From positions 434,001 to 498,000 of the forward strand of contig NZ_CP031716.1 of NCBI RefSeq assembly GCF_001696605.3: a stretch of DNA of 64,000 bases, read 5' to 3'. Origin of the DNA: Acinetobacter wuhouensis. Its GTDB lineage: Bacteria; Pseudomonadota; Gammaproteobacteria; Pseudomonadales; Moraxellaceae. Shown piece by piece: positions 1 to 8,706 of the stretch. A model generated the notes under the pieces. The model was not told the origin of the DNA, searched no databases, and saw nothing but the letters and a program-made list of their open reading frames with translations. The translations under genes were made by a program, and so were the position numbers. How positions within the stretch are numbered: position 1 is the first letter of the stretch; each line of letters starts with the position of its first letter.

Positions 1-54
1 CGTACTGCAGAAATGTTTGCAGAACGTCTGATCGCTAACCAAGTAGAAGCATAA
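1..54 (+). CDS. mhpF: Acetaldehyde dehydrogenase (acylating), C-terminal end only
   Basis: The window opens inside a reading frame that gives 17 residues ending NQVEA and then TAA at 52-54. The stop sits 11 bases before the aldolase start, and the aldolase ribosome site AAGGAG overlaps it. In meta-cleavage pathways the acylating acetaldehyde dehydrogenase (MhpF/DmpF) lies directly upstream of 4-hydroxy-2-oxovalerate aldolase and channels acetaldehyde with it, and the tail is compatible with that family. The assignment rests mainly on position because only the tail is visible. Confidence 0.6.
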   Translation, partial: RTAEMFAERLIANQVEA

Positions 55-65
55 GGAGCATCTTC

Positions 66-1085
66 ATGTCTAAGATTATTATTAATGATATGACTTTACG
101 TGATGGTATGCACCCGATGCGCCATCAAACTACCCCTGAGCAAATGGTTGCGATTGCAATTGCACTCGATGATGCGGGTGTCCCGTTAATCGAAGTGACG
201 CATGGTGATGGTTTAGGTGGTAACTCGGTTAACTACGGTTTTGCTGCTGCAACTGATGAAGAATACTTAAAAGCCGTTATTCCGAATTTAAAACAAGCTA
301 AAGTATCAGCTTTACTGTTACCTGGAATCGGTACGGTTGACCATCTGAAAATGGCACATGATGTGGGTGTCGCAACGATTCGTGTGGCAACGCATTCAAC
401 TGAAGCCGATGTTTCTGAACAGCATATTACTGCTGCACGTAAACTTGGTATGGACACCGTGGGCTTCTTGATGATGGCACACATGGCTACTCCTGAGAAA
501 TTACTCGAAGAAGCACAGAAAATGGTGTCTTACGGTGCAAACTGTATTTACGTGACTGACTCAGCAGGTTATATGCTTCCACAGGATGTGACTGATCGTG
601 TCGGTATCTTACGTGCTAATCTTGCTTCTGATATCGAAATCGGTTTCCACGGTCACCATAACTTAGGCATGGGCGTAGCGAACTCTGTGGCTGCAGTTGA
701 TGCAGGTGCAAAACGTGTCGATTTAGCATCTGCAGGTTTAGGTGCAGGTGCGGGTAATACACCACTTGAACTGTTTGTTGCTGTGGCGAACCGTATGCAG
801 ATGGAAACAGGTGTGGATCTGTTCAAAGTACAGGATATTGCTGAAGAGTTGATTGTACCGATGATGCAACAACCGATTCGTGCGGATCGTGATGCAGCGA
901 CTTTAGGTTATGCAGGCGTGTATTCTTCATTCCTGTTGTTTGCTAAACGTGCTGAAGCAAAATATGGTGTATCAGCTCGTGAAATTCTGCTTGAACTGGG
1001 TCGCCGTGGTACGGTGGGTGGTCAGGAAGATATGATCGAAGATCTTGCATTGACTATGTCTAAAGCTAAAGAGGCGAATGCTTAA
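66..1085 (+). CDS. mhpE: 4-hydroxy-2-oxovalerate aldolase
   Basis: The enzyme splits 4-hydroxy-2-oxovalerate into pyruvate and acetaldehyde at the end of the aromatic meta-cleavage pathway; acetaldehyde passes to the partner dehydrogenase. The 339-residue length is normal for MhpE/DmpG. It has an HMGL-like TIM barrel: the N-terminal TLRDGMH (R12, D13, H16) supplies catalytic and metal residues, and GFHGHHNLG (H195, H197) completes the Mn2+ site. The C-terminal helical communication domain is present. AAGGAG at 53-58 fixes the ATG. It is the last gene of a transcript entering from the left and is followed by an intrinsic terminator. The pathway partners (mhpB, mhpC, hca genes) lie 5-14 kb to the right. 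Confidence 0.93.
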   Translation: MSKIIINDMTLRDGMHPMRHQTTPEQMVAIAIALDDAGVPLIEVTHGDGLGGNSVNYGFAAATDEEYLKAVIPNLKQAKVSALLLPGIGTVDHLKMAHDVGVATIRVATHSTEADVSEQHITAARKLGMDTVGFLMMAHMATPEKLLEEAQKMVSYGANCIYVTDSAGYMLPQDVTDRVGILRANLASDIEIGFHGHHNLGMGVANSVAAVDAGAKRVDLASAGLGAGAGNTPLELFVAVANRMQMETGVDLFKVQDIAEELIVPMMQQPIRADRDAATLGYAGVYSSFLLFAKRAEAKYGVSAREILLELGRRGTVGGQEDMIEDLALTMSKAKEANA

Positions 1086-1115
1086 AACGCTGATGAGCAA
1101 TATTGTTTAAGAAAG

Positions 1116-1146
1116 AAAAAGTACAGGATTGATCCTGTACTTTTTT
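1116..1146 (+). terminator. Intrinsic terminator after mhpE
   Basis: Nine-base stem GTACAGGAT/ATCCTGTAC with a 2-base centre, extended by an A-run on the left and a T-run on the right. It can also serve the minus-strand porin gene that ends at 1205. Confidence 0.9.
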
Positions 1147-1204
1147 ATGGATTGGAAAATTTAACACTAATTATCAGGTCAAGTACCAAATCAAGTCTTA
1201 ACGA

Positions 1205-2389
1205 TTAGAAAAAATATCCAATTGAAAAAGCAAACATTTTATTGGTGTCCTGATTGTCACCTTGAGCAAGTGAAGTGCTACTACCACCGACAGCAGGGTC
1301 ATTTTTACTGATGATATATTCTGCTTGAACACCAATGTCTTTATAGAAGAAATATACACCCGCATTGATTCGTTCTGAATCTAGATATCCTTGTTGATCC
1401 TTATAGTATTTTCCATAAGACAGATAAGGCTTAATTTCAGGAACATTTTCAAAAGGTTGTTTAATTGAGTAATTGATTTCACTCAACATAAACTTTCCAT
1501 CATTTGCAACTTGATAAGAGTAATCTCGAGCACCTAAGGTCGAATCATTTGGACGTAATGCATCTGCATTATCTACTTTTTGTTGCCCTGCGATAATCAA
1601 CCACTGCCAGTTTTGATAATCCGTTGTTGCAAATGCATTCCAAGAGTCTCGTTTACCCGTTTCACCACTGATTCGATTGTCTAAGTCAGAGTGCAAATAT
1701 GAAGCACCAACTTCAGTTTTAAAGTTTTTTTCTGAATCTATGTTAAATGTTTTGGCAAAGCGTGTAGCCCATATATTTTCTTCCTCAATATGTGTGCCAT
1801 TTTCAATGTCATCCGCCTCCACATAACTCACACCATAACGGCTTGAATCTTTACTGACACCTTTAAAATTTCCACCATCTTTTGGATAAAATCCGAGTGT
1901 AAACGCATAATCATTTTGATTTAACTTGTACTTAACACCGACGTTTTCTACACCTTCAAAGCCCATTGATGAAAAGAGCGAACCATAGTTGGTATTCCCC
2001 CAATATCGACCAAAACCAAACTCAACATCTTGTTGTCCAGCTGAAATACGGCTATGTTCATTGAGTTTATAGCCAAGCCAAGCATCACGGACAAAGATCG
2101 CATCACATAAACGATCATATTGGTAGCAACGCGCTTCAAAAGAGGCAAGCCAATTGGGATTTTCATAATTTAACATCAGCTTGATATCAAGAAATTTGAA
2201 TTGCCCATTGGTTGAGCCTTCACTCACATCATCGGCAAAATCTTTGTAAACATAAGCACCACGAACAGCACCTCCAATATTTAAGCCGCCTAAATCCGTT
2301 TTTGAATCACCAATATTGATTGTTCCTGCATATACAGAACTTGTAGCAATGAGTGTAGAAAGCGCAAGTAGAGTGAAAATTTTATTCAT
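1205..2389 (-). CDS. Outer-membrane beta-barrel porin, substrate unknown
   Basis: A 394-residue protein with a clean signal peptide (MNKIFTLLALSTLIATSSVYA, cleavage before G) and a C-terminal aromatic residue (IGYFF) typical of BamA-recognised barrels. Alternating polar/hydrophobic strands with many Tyr/Trp girdle residues run throughout. The general pattern resembles the OprP/OprO-like porin superfamily, but I cannot name a substrate. It follows the M20 amidohydrolase gene on the same strand with a 141-base gap, inside an aromatic catabolic island, so uptake of an aromatic acid or conjugate is a reasonable inference. AAGGAC precedes the ATG. Confidence 0.75.
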   Translation of the reverse strand: MNKIFTLLALSTLIATSSVYAGTINIGDSKTDLGGLNIGGAVRGAYVYKDFADDVSEGSTNGQFKFLDIKLMLNYENPNWLASFEARCYQYDRLCDAIFVRDAWLGYKLNEHSRISAGQQDVEFGFGRYWGNTNYGSLFSSMGFEGVENVGVKYKLNQNDYAFTLGFYPKDGGNFKGVSKDSSRYGVSYVEADDIENGTHIEEENIWATRFAKTFNIDSEKNFKTEVGASYLHSDLDNRISGETGKRDSWNAFATTDYQNWQWLIIAGQQKVDNADALRPNDSTLGARDYSYQVANDGKFMLSEINYSIKQPFENVPEIKPYLSYGKYYKDQQGYLDSERINAGVYFFYKDIGVQAEYIISKNDPAVGGSSTSLAQGDNQDTNKMFAFSIGYFF

Positions 2390-2530
2390 CTTAATAAGTC
2401 CTTTGTTAAGATGTTTTGAAATAAATTACCTAAAAATAGGCAAAGTTAATCCACTCAATTTCATTTTGAAATTGAGTGTTCATGCAGTTAATGAGCGAAA
2501 GTTAGATGTGAAAAGCTTTGAATAAAGAGC

Positions 2531-3871
2531 TTATTGTGCTTTCCATGAAGCTTGAACTTGCTTGGCAATAGATGGGTAATTCAAAATAAAACGGACATGT
2601 GTTTCTACCCCAGTTTTTAGGGTTGCATCATCGACAACAAATTCTGAACTATGGTTAGGTGCTGCTTTTGCCATATCTTGGTCAGCAGGTGTTGCGCCAA
2701 GGAAAACAAAAAGTGATGGCATTAATTTCCCATAATAGGCAAAGTCTTCGCTTGGACTCGCATTATTATCCAAGAGGTGTAATTGAGATTTGCCAACCGC
2801 AGTTTCGAGCGCTGGTGCTGTAAGTTCAGTCAAAGTTTTATCATTTGTGGTCACAGGTGCATAAGATGAAATGTCTACATTGGCTTTCACATTATTTGCT
2901 AGTGCCGTAAATTTCACCATTTCTGGGAGTTTTTTCAAAATATTCTGACGGATAGCTTCGTTATTTGTACGAATTGTTCCCGCCATTGAAACTTCTTCGG
3001 GAATAACATTGCTCACAGTTCCGCCAGAAATTTGTCCAACACTCACAACACCCATGCCTTTGGTTAGATCAGACTGGCGACTGATGAGTGTTTGTAAATT
3101 GGTAATCACCTGAGCAGAAGTCACGATTGGATCCGTTCCAGCCCATGGCATAGATGCATGAACTTGTTGACCTGTTAATTTAATGCGGAATTCATCTGCG
3201 CTATTTAAAATTGCACCACTTTTATAGAACAGGTTGCCAGTTGGCATGCCTGAAATCACATGAATGCCAAAAATAACTTCGGGTTTGTTCTGCTTAAAAG
3301 CACCATCAGCGATCATTTTACGAGAACCAATTTGGTCACCTTGGGTAAAATTATCAATGTCTGCTGCGCCTTCTTCAGCAGGTTGGAAAACAAAAACGAC
3401 AGTACCCACAAGTTTATCCTTATTTTCAGCGAGAACTTTGGCAGCACTCAGTAACATTGCGGTATGTGTGTCATGTCCACAAGCATGCATCACTGATTCT
3501 TGCTTTCCTTGATAGAGCGCCTTAACTTTACTGGCAAAACTTAAACCAGTTTTTTCCTCAACAGGTAAGGCATCCATATCTGCGCGTAAAGCCATCACTG
3601 GTCCAGGTAAAGCACCTTTGAGAACACCGACTACCCCAGTTTTTGCATATCCAGTTTTAACTTCAATCCCGTATGATTTGAGTTCTTTTTGAACTAATTT
3701 AGAAGTATTAAACTCCATGTTGCCAAGTTCAGGATGTTGATGAATTTGATGGCGTAATTGAATGGTTTGAGGTTCTGTTTTAATGACAGCGTCTTTGACC
3801 CAATCCGCAGAACTGATTTGAGATAAAATCAATAAAGGTGTTGCAAGTAATGCTGCCTGAATTCTTTTCAT
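2531..3871 (-). CDS. Secreted M20D-family amidohydrolase (hippurate hydrolase/aminoacylase-like)
   Basis: Metal-dependent amidohydrolases of this family cleave N-acyl amino acids such as hippurate. The 446 residues include family motifs LRHQIHQHPELG near residue 39, MRADMDALPVEEKTG, and the metal-binding HACGHDTHTAML; the PSEDFAYY segment near the C terminus carries another ligand region. Unlike most cytoplasmic members it begins with a signal peptide (MKRIQAALLATPLLILSQISS-ADW), so it should act in the periplasm. It sits divergently from an OprD porin and upstream of a second porin. The inferred role is releasing aromatic acids from amino-acid conjugates for the island's enzymes. The exact substrate is not visible. 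Confidence 0.85.
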   Translation of the reverse strand: MKRIQAALLATPLLILSQISSADWVKDAVIKTEPQTIQLRHQIHQHPELGNMEFNTSKLVQKELKSYGIEVKTGYAKTGVVGVLKGALPGPVMALRADMDALPVEEKTGLSFASKVKALYQGKQESVMHACGHDTHTAMLLSAAKVLAENKDKLVGTVVFVFQPAEEGAADIDNFTQGDQIGSRKMIADGAFKQNKPEVIFGIHVISGMPTGNLFYKSGAILNSADEFRIKLTGQQVHASMPWAGTDPIVTSAQVITNLQTLISRQSDLTKGMGVVSVGQISGGTVSNVIPEEVSMAGTIRTNNEAIRQNILKKLPEMVKFTALANNVKANVDISSYAPVTTNDKTLTELTAPALETAVGKSQLHLLDNNASPSEDFAYYGKLMPSLFVFLGATPADQDMAKAAPNHSSEFVVDDATLKTGVETHVRFILNYPSIAKQVQASWKAQ

Positions 3872-4371
3872 AAGGTTTTACATCCTGTAAGTAGTTGTGA
3901 AAAGCGCAACTCAATTTACTGAGGTCTGCTTTTTGATTCAAATACTTTGTGGGTATAAAAATATGATATTTATGATGTGTTTAGCTTGTCGTTATTTCGA
4001 TGTGAGGGTGGGCTGTAAAATAAATTGCTATAGAAAATTCCTTTGACTTAAACGCTATTTCTTATAAATAAAAAAATTAAAAATGCAAAATTAAAAATAT
4101 TTTTAAACTTAAAAACGCTAAAAGATTTCATAATGTAATAATTATTCTGTTTATTCATTCAAAAAACCTATCATTTTACAATAATAAAATCCTAAACTGA
4201 AATAATGGTTAAAAAAGACTTATTGTTTAAATATATTAAAAATAAATTAAAAAAGATCATACTGCGACGAATGGTTAAAACATAGATAAAACTTAATACT
4301 GTGGTCTGATTTTATCAAAAACTAGAGTTCCGCATGATGTCCGCTTAGATTTTGTTTTATGGAAAGCAACG
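3872..4371. promoter_or_regulatory. AT-rich 500-base divergent promoter region
   Basis: This gap separates the divergent amidohydrolase and OprD-porin genes. It is very AT-rich, with A/T runs around 4060-4260, and holds no convincing ORF. Both promoters must lie here; I could not pick reliable -35/-10 pairs. The porin ATG at 4372 is preceded by GGAAAG. Confidence 0.5.
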
Positions 4372-5664
4372 ATGCGCCGTCAATCATTATGGATAGCAAT
4401 GTGTACTGCAACAGCAGTTTTAGGGACAACGGCAACGCATGCAGTGTTTGTAGAAGACAGTCAAGTCCAACTCAAATTTCGCAACTTTTTCTTAGATCGT
4501 CAGCTCGATCAACCTGATAAAACTAAACCTCAAGATTTCGGCAGCTGGTCACAGGCAGTAACATTGGATGCTAAATCTGGTTATGCAGAACTTGGTCCTG
4601 TGCAAGTGGGTGTGGATGTTTTGGCACAATATGCTCTACGTTTAAGTGGAGATCGTGGTGATAATGACTATGTCATGCCATACGATTACAACAGCAAAGA
4701 GCAAGCCCGTGATAATGCAAAATTGGGTGCGACTTTAAAAGCGAAAATCAGCCAAACAGAACTGAAAGTGGGTGAAATTTTACCGATGTCACCTGTGGTG
4801 CATTTTGACCCATCACGCCAATTACTCACCACATTTGAAGGTGCTTGGTTAGAATCTAAAGACCTTAAAAATACCAAACTCACTTTGGGTTATTTAGATG
4901 GTGTGAATTCACGTTATGAAAATCAGGTGCATGATTTTGGACTGTGGCCCAATGAATTAAATACGGATAAAGGTAAAGTTCGTGAAGGCGATAGCGAAAA
5001 TATGCTCATCGCAGGTGTGGACTATCAAGTCACACCTGAGTTGGCAGCAAGCTATTTCTATGCGGATGTAGATAATATTTACCGCCAAAATTATCTTGGT
5101 TTGGCTTTTAATAAAAAGCTTGATGGGCACAATAAAATCGCCACACATATCCGTTATTTCGATAACCAAGATTCAGGTGATGCGATTTATGGTGCAATTG
5201 ATAACCAAGCACTTTCACTTCGTGGCGCGTGGATACATGACAACCATACGGTCGATGCAGGCTATCAACAGATTTTTGGTGATACGGGTAATGTGAATGC
5301 GATGTTCCCGACACTTTCAGGTTGGGTGCCACAGCCGTATTTGGTGAATTGGTCAGTGGCGAGCTTTATTCGTAAAGATGAGCGTTCTTGGAGTTTAGGT
5401 TATACCTATGATTTTAAAGATACGATTGCCAAAGGTTTGACTGTGACTGCACGTCATTATGATGGTTCAAATATTAAAAATAACAATGGTACACGTGGTA
5501 AGGAACAGGAAGATAATTTGATTGTAAATTATGTAATTCCTGAGGGTAAGCTTAAAGGTCTTGGTTTTCAATGGATGTATATCAATGTGAATTATGCCAA
5601 TGTGCCAGGATTTGTGGATTTAACAGAGAATCGTATTGCGACGACGTATACCTATCGTTTTTAA
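4372..5664 (+). CDS. OprD-family outer-membrane porin
   Basis: A 430-residue OprD/OpdK-type specific channel. These 18-stranded barrels pass small carboxylates, including benzoate and vanillate types. Signal peptide MRRQSLWIAMCTATAVLGTTATHA is followed by the family's N-terminal pattern (FVEDSQVQLKFRNFFLDR) and GELGPVQVG-like strands; the last residue is F. The family call is secure; the substrate is inferred to be an aromatic acid from the location among phenylpropionate-type genes. It probably forms its own transcription unit, since 437 bases with a repeat element follow before mhpC. Confidence 0.9.
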   Translation: MRRQSLWIAMCTATAVLGTTATHAVFVEDSQVQLKFRNFFLDRQLDQPDKTKPQDFGSWSQAVTLDAKSGYAELGPVQVGVDVLAQYALRLSGDRGDNDYVMPYDYNSKEQARDNAKLGATLKAKISQTELKVGEILPMSPVVHFDPSRQLLTTFEGAWLESKDLKNTKLTLGYLDGVNSRYENQVHDFGLWPNELNTDKGKVREGDSENMLIAGVDYQVTPELAASYFYADVDNIYRQNYLGLAFNKKLDGHNKIATHIRYFDNQDSGDAIYGAIDNQALSLRGAWIHDNHTVDAGYQQIFGDTGNVNAMFPTLSGWVPQPYLVNWSVASFIRKDERSWSLGYTYDFKDTIAKGLTVTARHYDGSNIKNNNGTRGKEQEDNLIVNYVIPEGKLKGLGFQWMYINVNYANVPGFVDLTENRIATTYTYRF

Positions 5665-5738
5665 CTTAAATTTGTATGTAATTACTCGGAGGAGTCTTAC
5701 ATCAAAAGTTTTAATTTTAGGATAAGCCTTCGGCTCGA

Positions 5739-5871
5739 CCTACTTTTCTTTCGGGAAAAGTAGGCAAAACCATTGTCATTCGCAAAACTCGACAGCAACC
5801 ATCTTTTGACTGATTCTTCGCAAAAACATTAACTAATTTATGTAGTCCTGCCTCGAACAGTTGCGAATGAC
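5739..5871. repeat. REP/BIME-like palindromic intergenic element
   Basis: Two nested inverted repeats lie in the 437-base gap between the OprD porin and mhpC. The first is a 10-base stem, CCTACTTTTC at 5739-5748 with GAAAAGTAGG at 5755-5764, loop TTTCGG. The second is GTCATTCGCAA at 5775-5785 with TTGCGAATGAC at 5861-5871. The GC-richer sequence differs from the AT-rich flanks and looks like a dispersed extragenic palindrome. The remainder of the gap (5881-6101) carries only the mhpC promoter region and no ORF. Confidence 0.7.
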
Positions 5872-6101
5872 GGTTTCGCGTATCTATTTGTAGAATAGGA
5901 TATAAATGTTATATTTTTCAAAATTTAATCGTTTTAAAACAATGGTTTAAATTATCGTTTTTTTGTAGTTTGTCATCGTTATTAAGTATCAATTTCACTC
6001 AAATTCACAGGTACTATGAAGCTGTAAATTAGTCAGTTTGAATCCATATTGATGCGTTTTCAAATGGATTCAACCCATAGATAGGCTGTAAAGGAATAGG
6101 T

Positions 6102-6959
6102 ATGAGTACTGTACAAATCCCAGATTATAAAACTGATGCATTCTTCGGCTTAGAAGATAAATGGATTGAAACTGCTGAAGGCGAACTCACCCATTATCAT
6201 GAAATAGGTGAGGGTACACCGATTCTGTTTTTACATGGTTCAGGTACAGGTGTTTCTGCAGCTGCAAACTGGTGGTTAAACTTGCCACAAATTGGTGAGC
6301 AAGCACGTTGTATCGCGATTGATACTATTGGTTATGGTCAAACTGTGGTAGCACCAAATACTGCTTATGGTATTCGTGCATGGGTTGATCATGCAGTACG
6401 TACTTTGGATGCTTTAGGCATTGAAAAAACTTGGTTGGTGGGTAACTCACTTGGTGGTTGGTTAGCTTTCCAATTGGCAATGGATTATCCAGATCGTGTA
6501 CTCGGTATTGTATCTATGGGTACAGGTGGTGCAAAACAAACAGCAGCACTGAAAGCGCATGCAAATCCTGTATTGACAGAAGAAGGCATCAAAAAAACCT
6601 TGTCGATGTTTGTGGTAAACAAAGACTTGATTACAGATGAATTGGTGAAAGTACGTTTTGCTTCTGCGGCAAATGACTATGCATCAAATCGTTTAATGGA
6701 TGTGGTTGGGGCACGTGATCGTGACCGTTTTGAATTTCCACTCGATTTTGACAAAATGAAAGACATTACCGTACCTGTACTGTTGATTCATGGTGTACAA
6801 GATGTGGTGATTCCAGTATCACGCTCATGGGATATTCTAAATACTGTACCACATGCCGATGCGCACATTTTCAGTCAGTGTGGTCACTGGTCACAAGTGG
6901 AAAAAGCTGAAGAATTTAATACGGTAATTAAAGATTATTTAACTGCACGTGGTGTGTAA
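6102..6959 (+). CDS. mhpC: Alpha/beta hydrolase, MhpC-like meta-cleavage product hydrolase
   Basis: This enzyme hydrolyses the C-C bond of the ring-cleavage product made by MhpB, giving 2-hydroxypenta-2,4-dienoate and a short acid (succinate or fumarate). The 285 residues show an alpha/beta hydrolase fold: oxyanion region FLHGSGTG near residue 44, nucleophile elbow GNSLGG (S116), acid in HGVQDVVIP (D234), and catalytic His in CGHWSQVE (H262), matching the E. coli MhpC layout. It stands apart from mhpB, flanked by a repeat element and a terminator, so it is probably monocistronic. BphD-type hydrolases are close relatives; the MhpC call leans on the MhpB/Hca context. Confidence 0.82.
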   Translation: MSTVQIPDYKTDAFFGLEDKWIETAEGELTHYHEIGEGTPILFLHGSGTGVSAAANWWLNLPQIGEQARCIAIDTIGYGQTVVAPNTAYGIRAWVDHAVRTLDALGIEKTWLVGNSLGGWLAFQLAMDYPDRVLGIVSMGTGGAKQTAALKAHANPVLTEEGIKKTLSMFVVNKDLITDELVKVRFASAANDYASNRLMDVVGARDRDRFEFPLDFDKMKDITVPVLLIHGVQDVVIPVSRSWDILNTVPHADAHIFSQCGHWSQVEKAEEFNTVIKDYLTARGV

Positions 6960-6983
6960 ATTTTCTATATCAAGGTAAACAAG

Positions 6984-7008
6984 AGGATGGCGAAAGCTGT
7001 CCTTTTTT
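6984..7008 (+). terminator. Intrinsic terminator after mhpC
   Basis: Stem AGGATGGC/GCTGTCCT (two G-U pairs) around loop GAAA, followed by TTTTTT. Confidence 0.82.
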
Positions 7009-7032
7009 AGCCCTTTGAGTAGAGTTGTAATG

Positions 7033-7056
7033 AAAGCATGGATTAGCTCATGCTTT
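7033..7056. terminator. Hairpin at the end of the toxin gene
   Basis: Eight-base stem AAAGCATG/CATGCTTT with an 8-base loop, abutting the yoeB stop codon. The T-tract is short on both strands, so this is a probable bidirectional terminator. Confidence 0.6.
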
Positions 7057-7319
7057 TATTCATAGTGATAACGGCAGGAAATTACGGTGATTGCTGTATC
7101 TGTGACTTCATAGACCAGTCGATTCTTTTCATCTATACGTCTGCTCCACAATCCAGATAAATCACCGAGTAAAGCTTCAGGCTTCCCAATACCTTCAAAG
7201 GGTGTACGTTGACATTCTTTGATTAAAGTATTGATTCTTTTGAGCGTCTTTCTATCTTGGCTTTGCCAATAAATATAAGTTTCCCAAGCTGTAGGCGTGA
7301 AACTAGTCAGTCGTGTCAT
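7056..7319 (-). CDS. yoeB: YoeB/Txe-family ribosome-dependent mRNA interferase toxin
   Basis: YoeB toxins bind the ribosomal A site and cut mRNA. The 87 residues closely follow E. coli YoeB: W12xxYxYW18, the GKPEAL segment with E48, SGLWSRRIDEKNRLVYEV with R67, and the C-terminal CRYHYE with H85-Y86. These four positions match the catalytic set described for YoeB, so the toxin looks intact. The start overlaps the end of the antitoxin gene by 17 bases, the usual coupling. The pair lies within the aromatic catabolic island, between mhpC and the HcaR-like regulator. Confidence 0.93.
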   Translation of the reverse strand: MTRLTSFTPTAWETYIYWQSQDRKTLKRINTLIKECQRTPFEGIGKPEALLGDLSGLWSRRIDEKNRLVYEVTDTAITVISCRYHYE

Positions 7320-7566
7320 CTAAAAGTTCTCTTTCGACTGCTTTCGATGCGCGTAATTCAGCAATTGATTTTGCTAAATGGGCAGCATTACTTGGAGAAG
7401 ATAACAGGTGTAATGTTTCCATAATGCTATTGTAATAATCTTGTCCCATGACAACGGCATGTTGTCCTTCTTTACGAGTAATTACAGCGACATCGGCATC
7501 ATCTATCACTTTATCTAAAACAGTTTTTAGATTGTTACGTGCATCTGTATATGTAAATACGTGCAT
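7303..7566 (-). CDS. yefM: YefM/Phd-family antitoxin
   Basis: An 87-residue antitoxin that should neutralise the downstream YoeB and repress its own promoter. The N-terminal Phd/YefM fold is visible (TYTDARNNLKTVLDKV, then VVMGQDYYNSIMETLHLL), followed by a charged flexible C-terminal tail for toxin binding (ELRASKAVERELLDD). The order antitoxin-toxin and the 17-base overlap are typical. An operator with two TGTACA cores lies 75-92 bases upstream of its start. Confidence 0.93.
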   Translation of the reverse strand: MHVFTYTDARNNLKTVLDKVIDDADVAVITRKEGQHAVVMGQDYYNSIMETLHLLSSPSNAAHLAKSIAELRASKAVERELLDDTTD

Positions 7567-7640
7567 TTAAATACCTCGATCATCTATATGGGCGATGAAT
7601 AAGTAATCTAAACCATCTACACGATGGAGTATAAAATAAA

Positions 7641-7658
7641 TGTACAATATTCTGTACA
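7641..7658. promoter_or_regulatory. YefM-YoeB type operator (paired TGTACA cores)
   Basis: Two perfect TGTACA hexamers at 7641-7646 and 7653-7658 are separated by six bases, a 12-base centre-to-centre spacing. The E. coli yefM-yoeB operator is known to use TGTACA cores with the same spacing. The position upstream of yefM fits autoregulation. Confidence 0.8.
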
Positions 7659-7732
7659 TGTTGTAAAGGTATAAGGTCGTGACGTCAAAGTAGCACTTAT
7701 AATGGGAAGTAAATGAAAGAGTATTTTGTTGC

Positions 7733-8419
7733 TCAGCTCATAATAAAACTCGCAGCAACATTGATACAGATCGCCAAAATTGTGGTGTTAAATCCATACA
7801 CCAAAAGGATATGTAAAATATTCAGTGTACGCATTGAACTTGAGGTTAAAGAAACATCAGCAGTTTGTGCAGAAGTGCCAATTACATAACTAAAATATAT
7901 AAATTCTGGATAAGTGGGTTCAGGTGTTTTAGGAAAATCTAAGCCACCATCTTGATGTTTTGCGACTGCTAAATAAAAGTCATGCGCATAGTGAATCGCA
8001 AAAATGGTGTGCATAAATAACCATGCGAAAATGATGGTGACCATTGCTAAAATCAAATGCCCTAATTTGACCATATGATCATTTGGCAAATGTGTTAATT
8101 CAATAATAATCGCGATAAAACACATGATTAGGCTTAAAATGACTAAAAATAGGATGATCCATTTACTGGCATCTTGTTGCTGTGCTCGTTTTAAAATATG
8201 CGCTCGATTGGTTGTCCATAATGTTTTCATGGTCAAAATAAGATAGACAAAAATAGCAATATTCCAACTGAATAATAGATTTGTAGACCAATTCCAATTT
8301 GTTGAAAAAGCGATCATTACATAGAGTAGGGCTGTGATGATAAAGCTTATAAAAAAGTAAGGACGAGATTGCACTCCTGACTTGAAGCGGTGAAACGTAT
8401 GTATTGTCCTCATCAACAT
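7733..8419 (-). CDS. DUF1345-family membrane protein
   Basis: About 228 residues with five likely membrane segments. The C-terminal half carries the DUF1345 signature: HYAHDFY, then GGLDFPKTPEPTYPEFIYFSYVIGTSAQTADVSLTSSSMR, and FNTTILAICINV. The function is unknown. The start is uncertain: GTG 8422, ATG 8419 and ATG 8413 are all in frame, and GGGTG sits six bases before 8413. The gene is alone between the antitoxin promoter and the 284-base gap (8423-8706), which has no ORF. Confidence 0.8.
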   Translation of the reverse strand: MLMRTIHTFHRFKSGVQSRPYFFISFIITALLYVMIAFSTNWNWSTNLLFSWNIAIFVYLILTMKTLWTTNRAHILKRAQQQDASKWIILFLVILSLIMCFIAIIIELTHLPNDHMVKLGHLILAMVTIIFAWLFMHTIFAIHYAHDFYLAVAKHQDGGLDFPKTPEPTYPEFIYFSYVIGTSAQTADVSLTSSSMRTLNILHILLVYGFNTTILAICINVAASFIMS

Positions 8420-8646
8420 CACCCAAACTTAAAATTGTTATGTTTTATGTATAAATATCTTAGCTGAATTTGTGGGAGGTGATTAGACTTAAGTTGTAGT
8501 CAATATCAAAGTTAATGAGAAAGACTGACAATACTGATGCGTATAAAAAAAGATGAAGTGTTTAGATTCATTTGTAAAAAATAAAAGCAGACTTATTCAT
8601 TTATACTTATTGTTGGAAAGTGTGAATAGGTTCTCTGTGATTCAGC

Positions 8647-8675
8647 CACCATTATTTTAAAAATAAATAATGGTG
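8647..8675. terminator. Hairpin downstream of the LysR gene
   Basis: Eleven-base stem CACCATTATTT/AAATAATGGTG with a 7-base loop, 32-60 bases beyond the end of the LysR gene. No T-tract follows on the minus strand, so termination is uncertain. Confidence 0.45.
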
Positions 8676-8706
8676 CAAAAAGCAAGATGTATGAGGTGGT
8701 TAAAAA

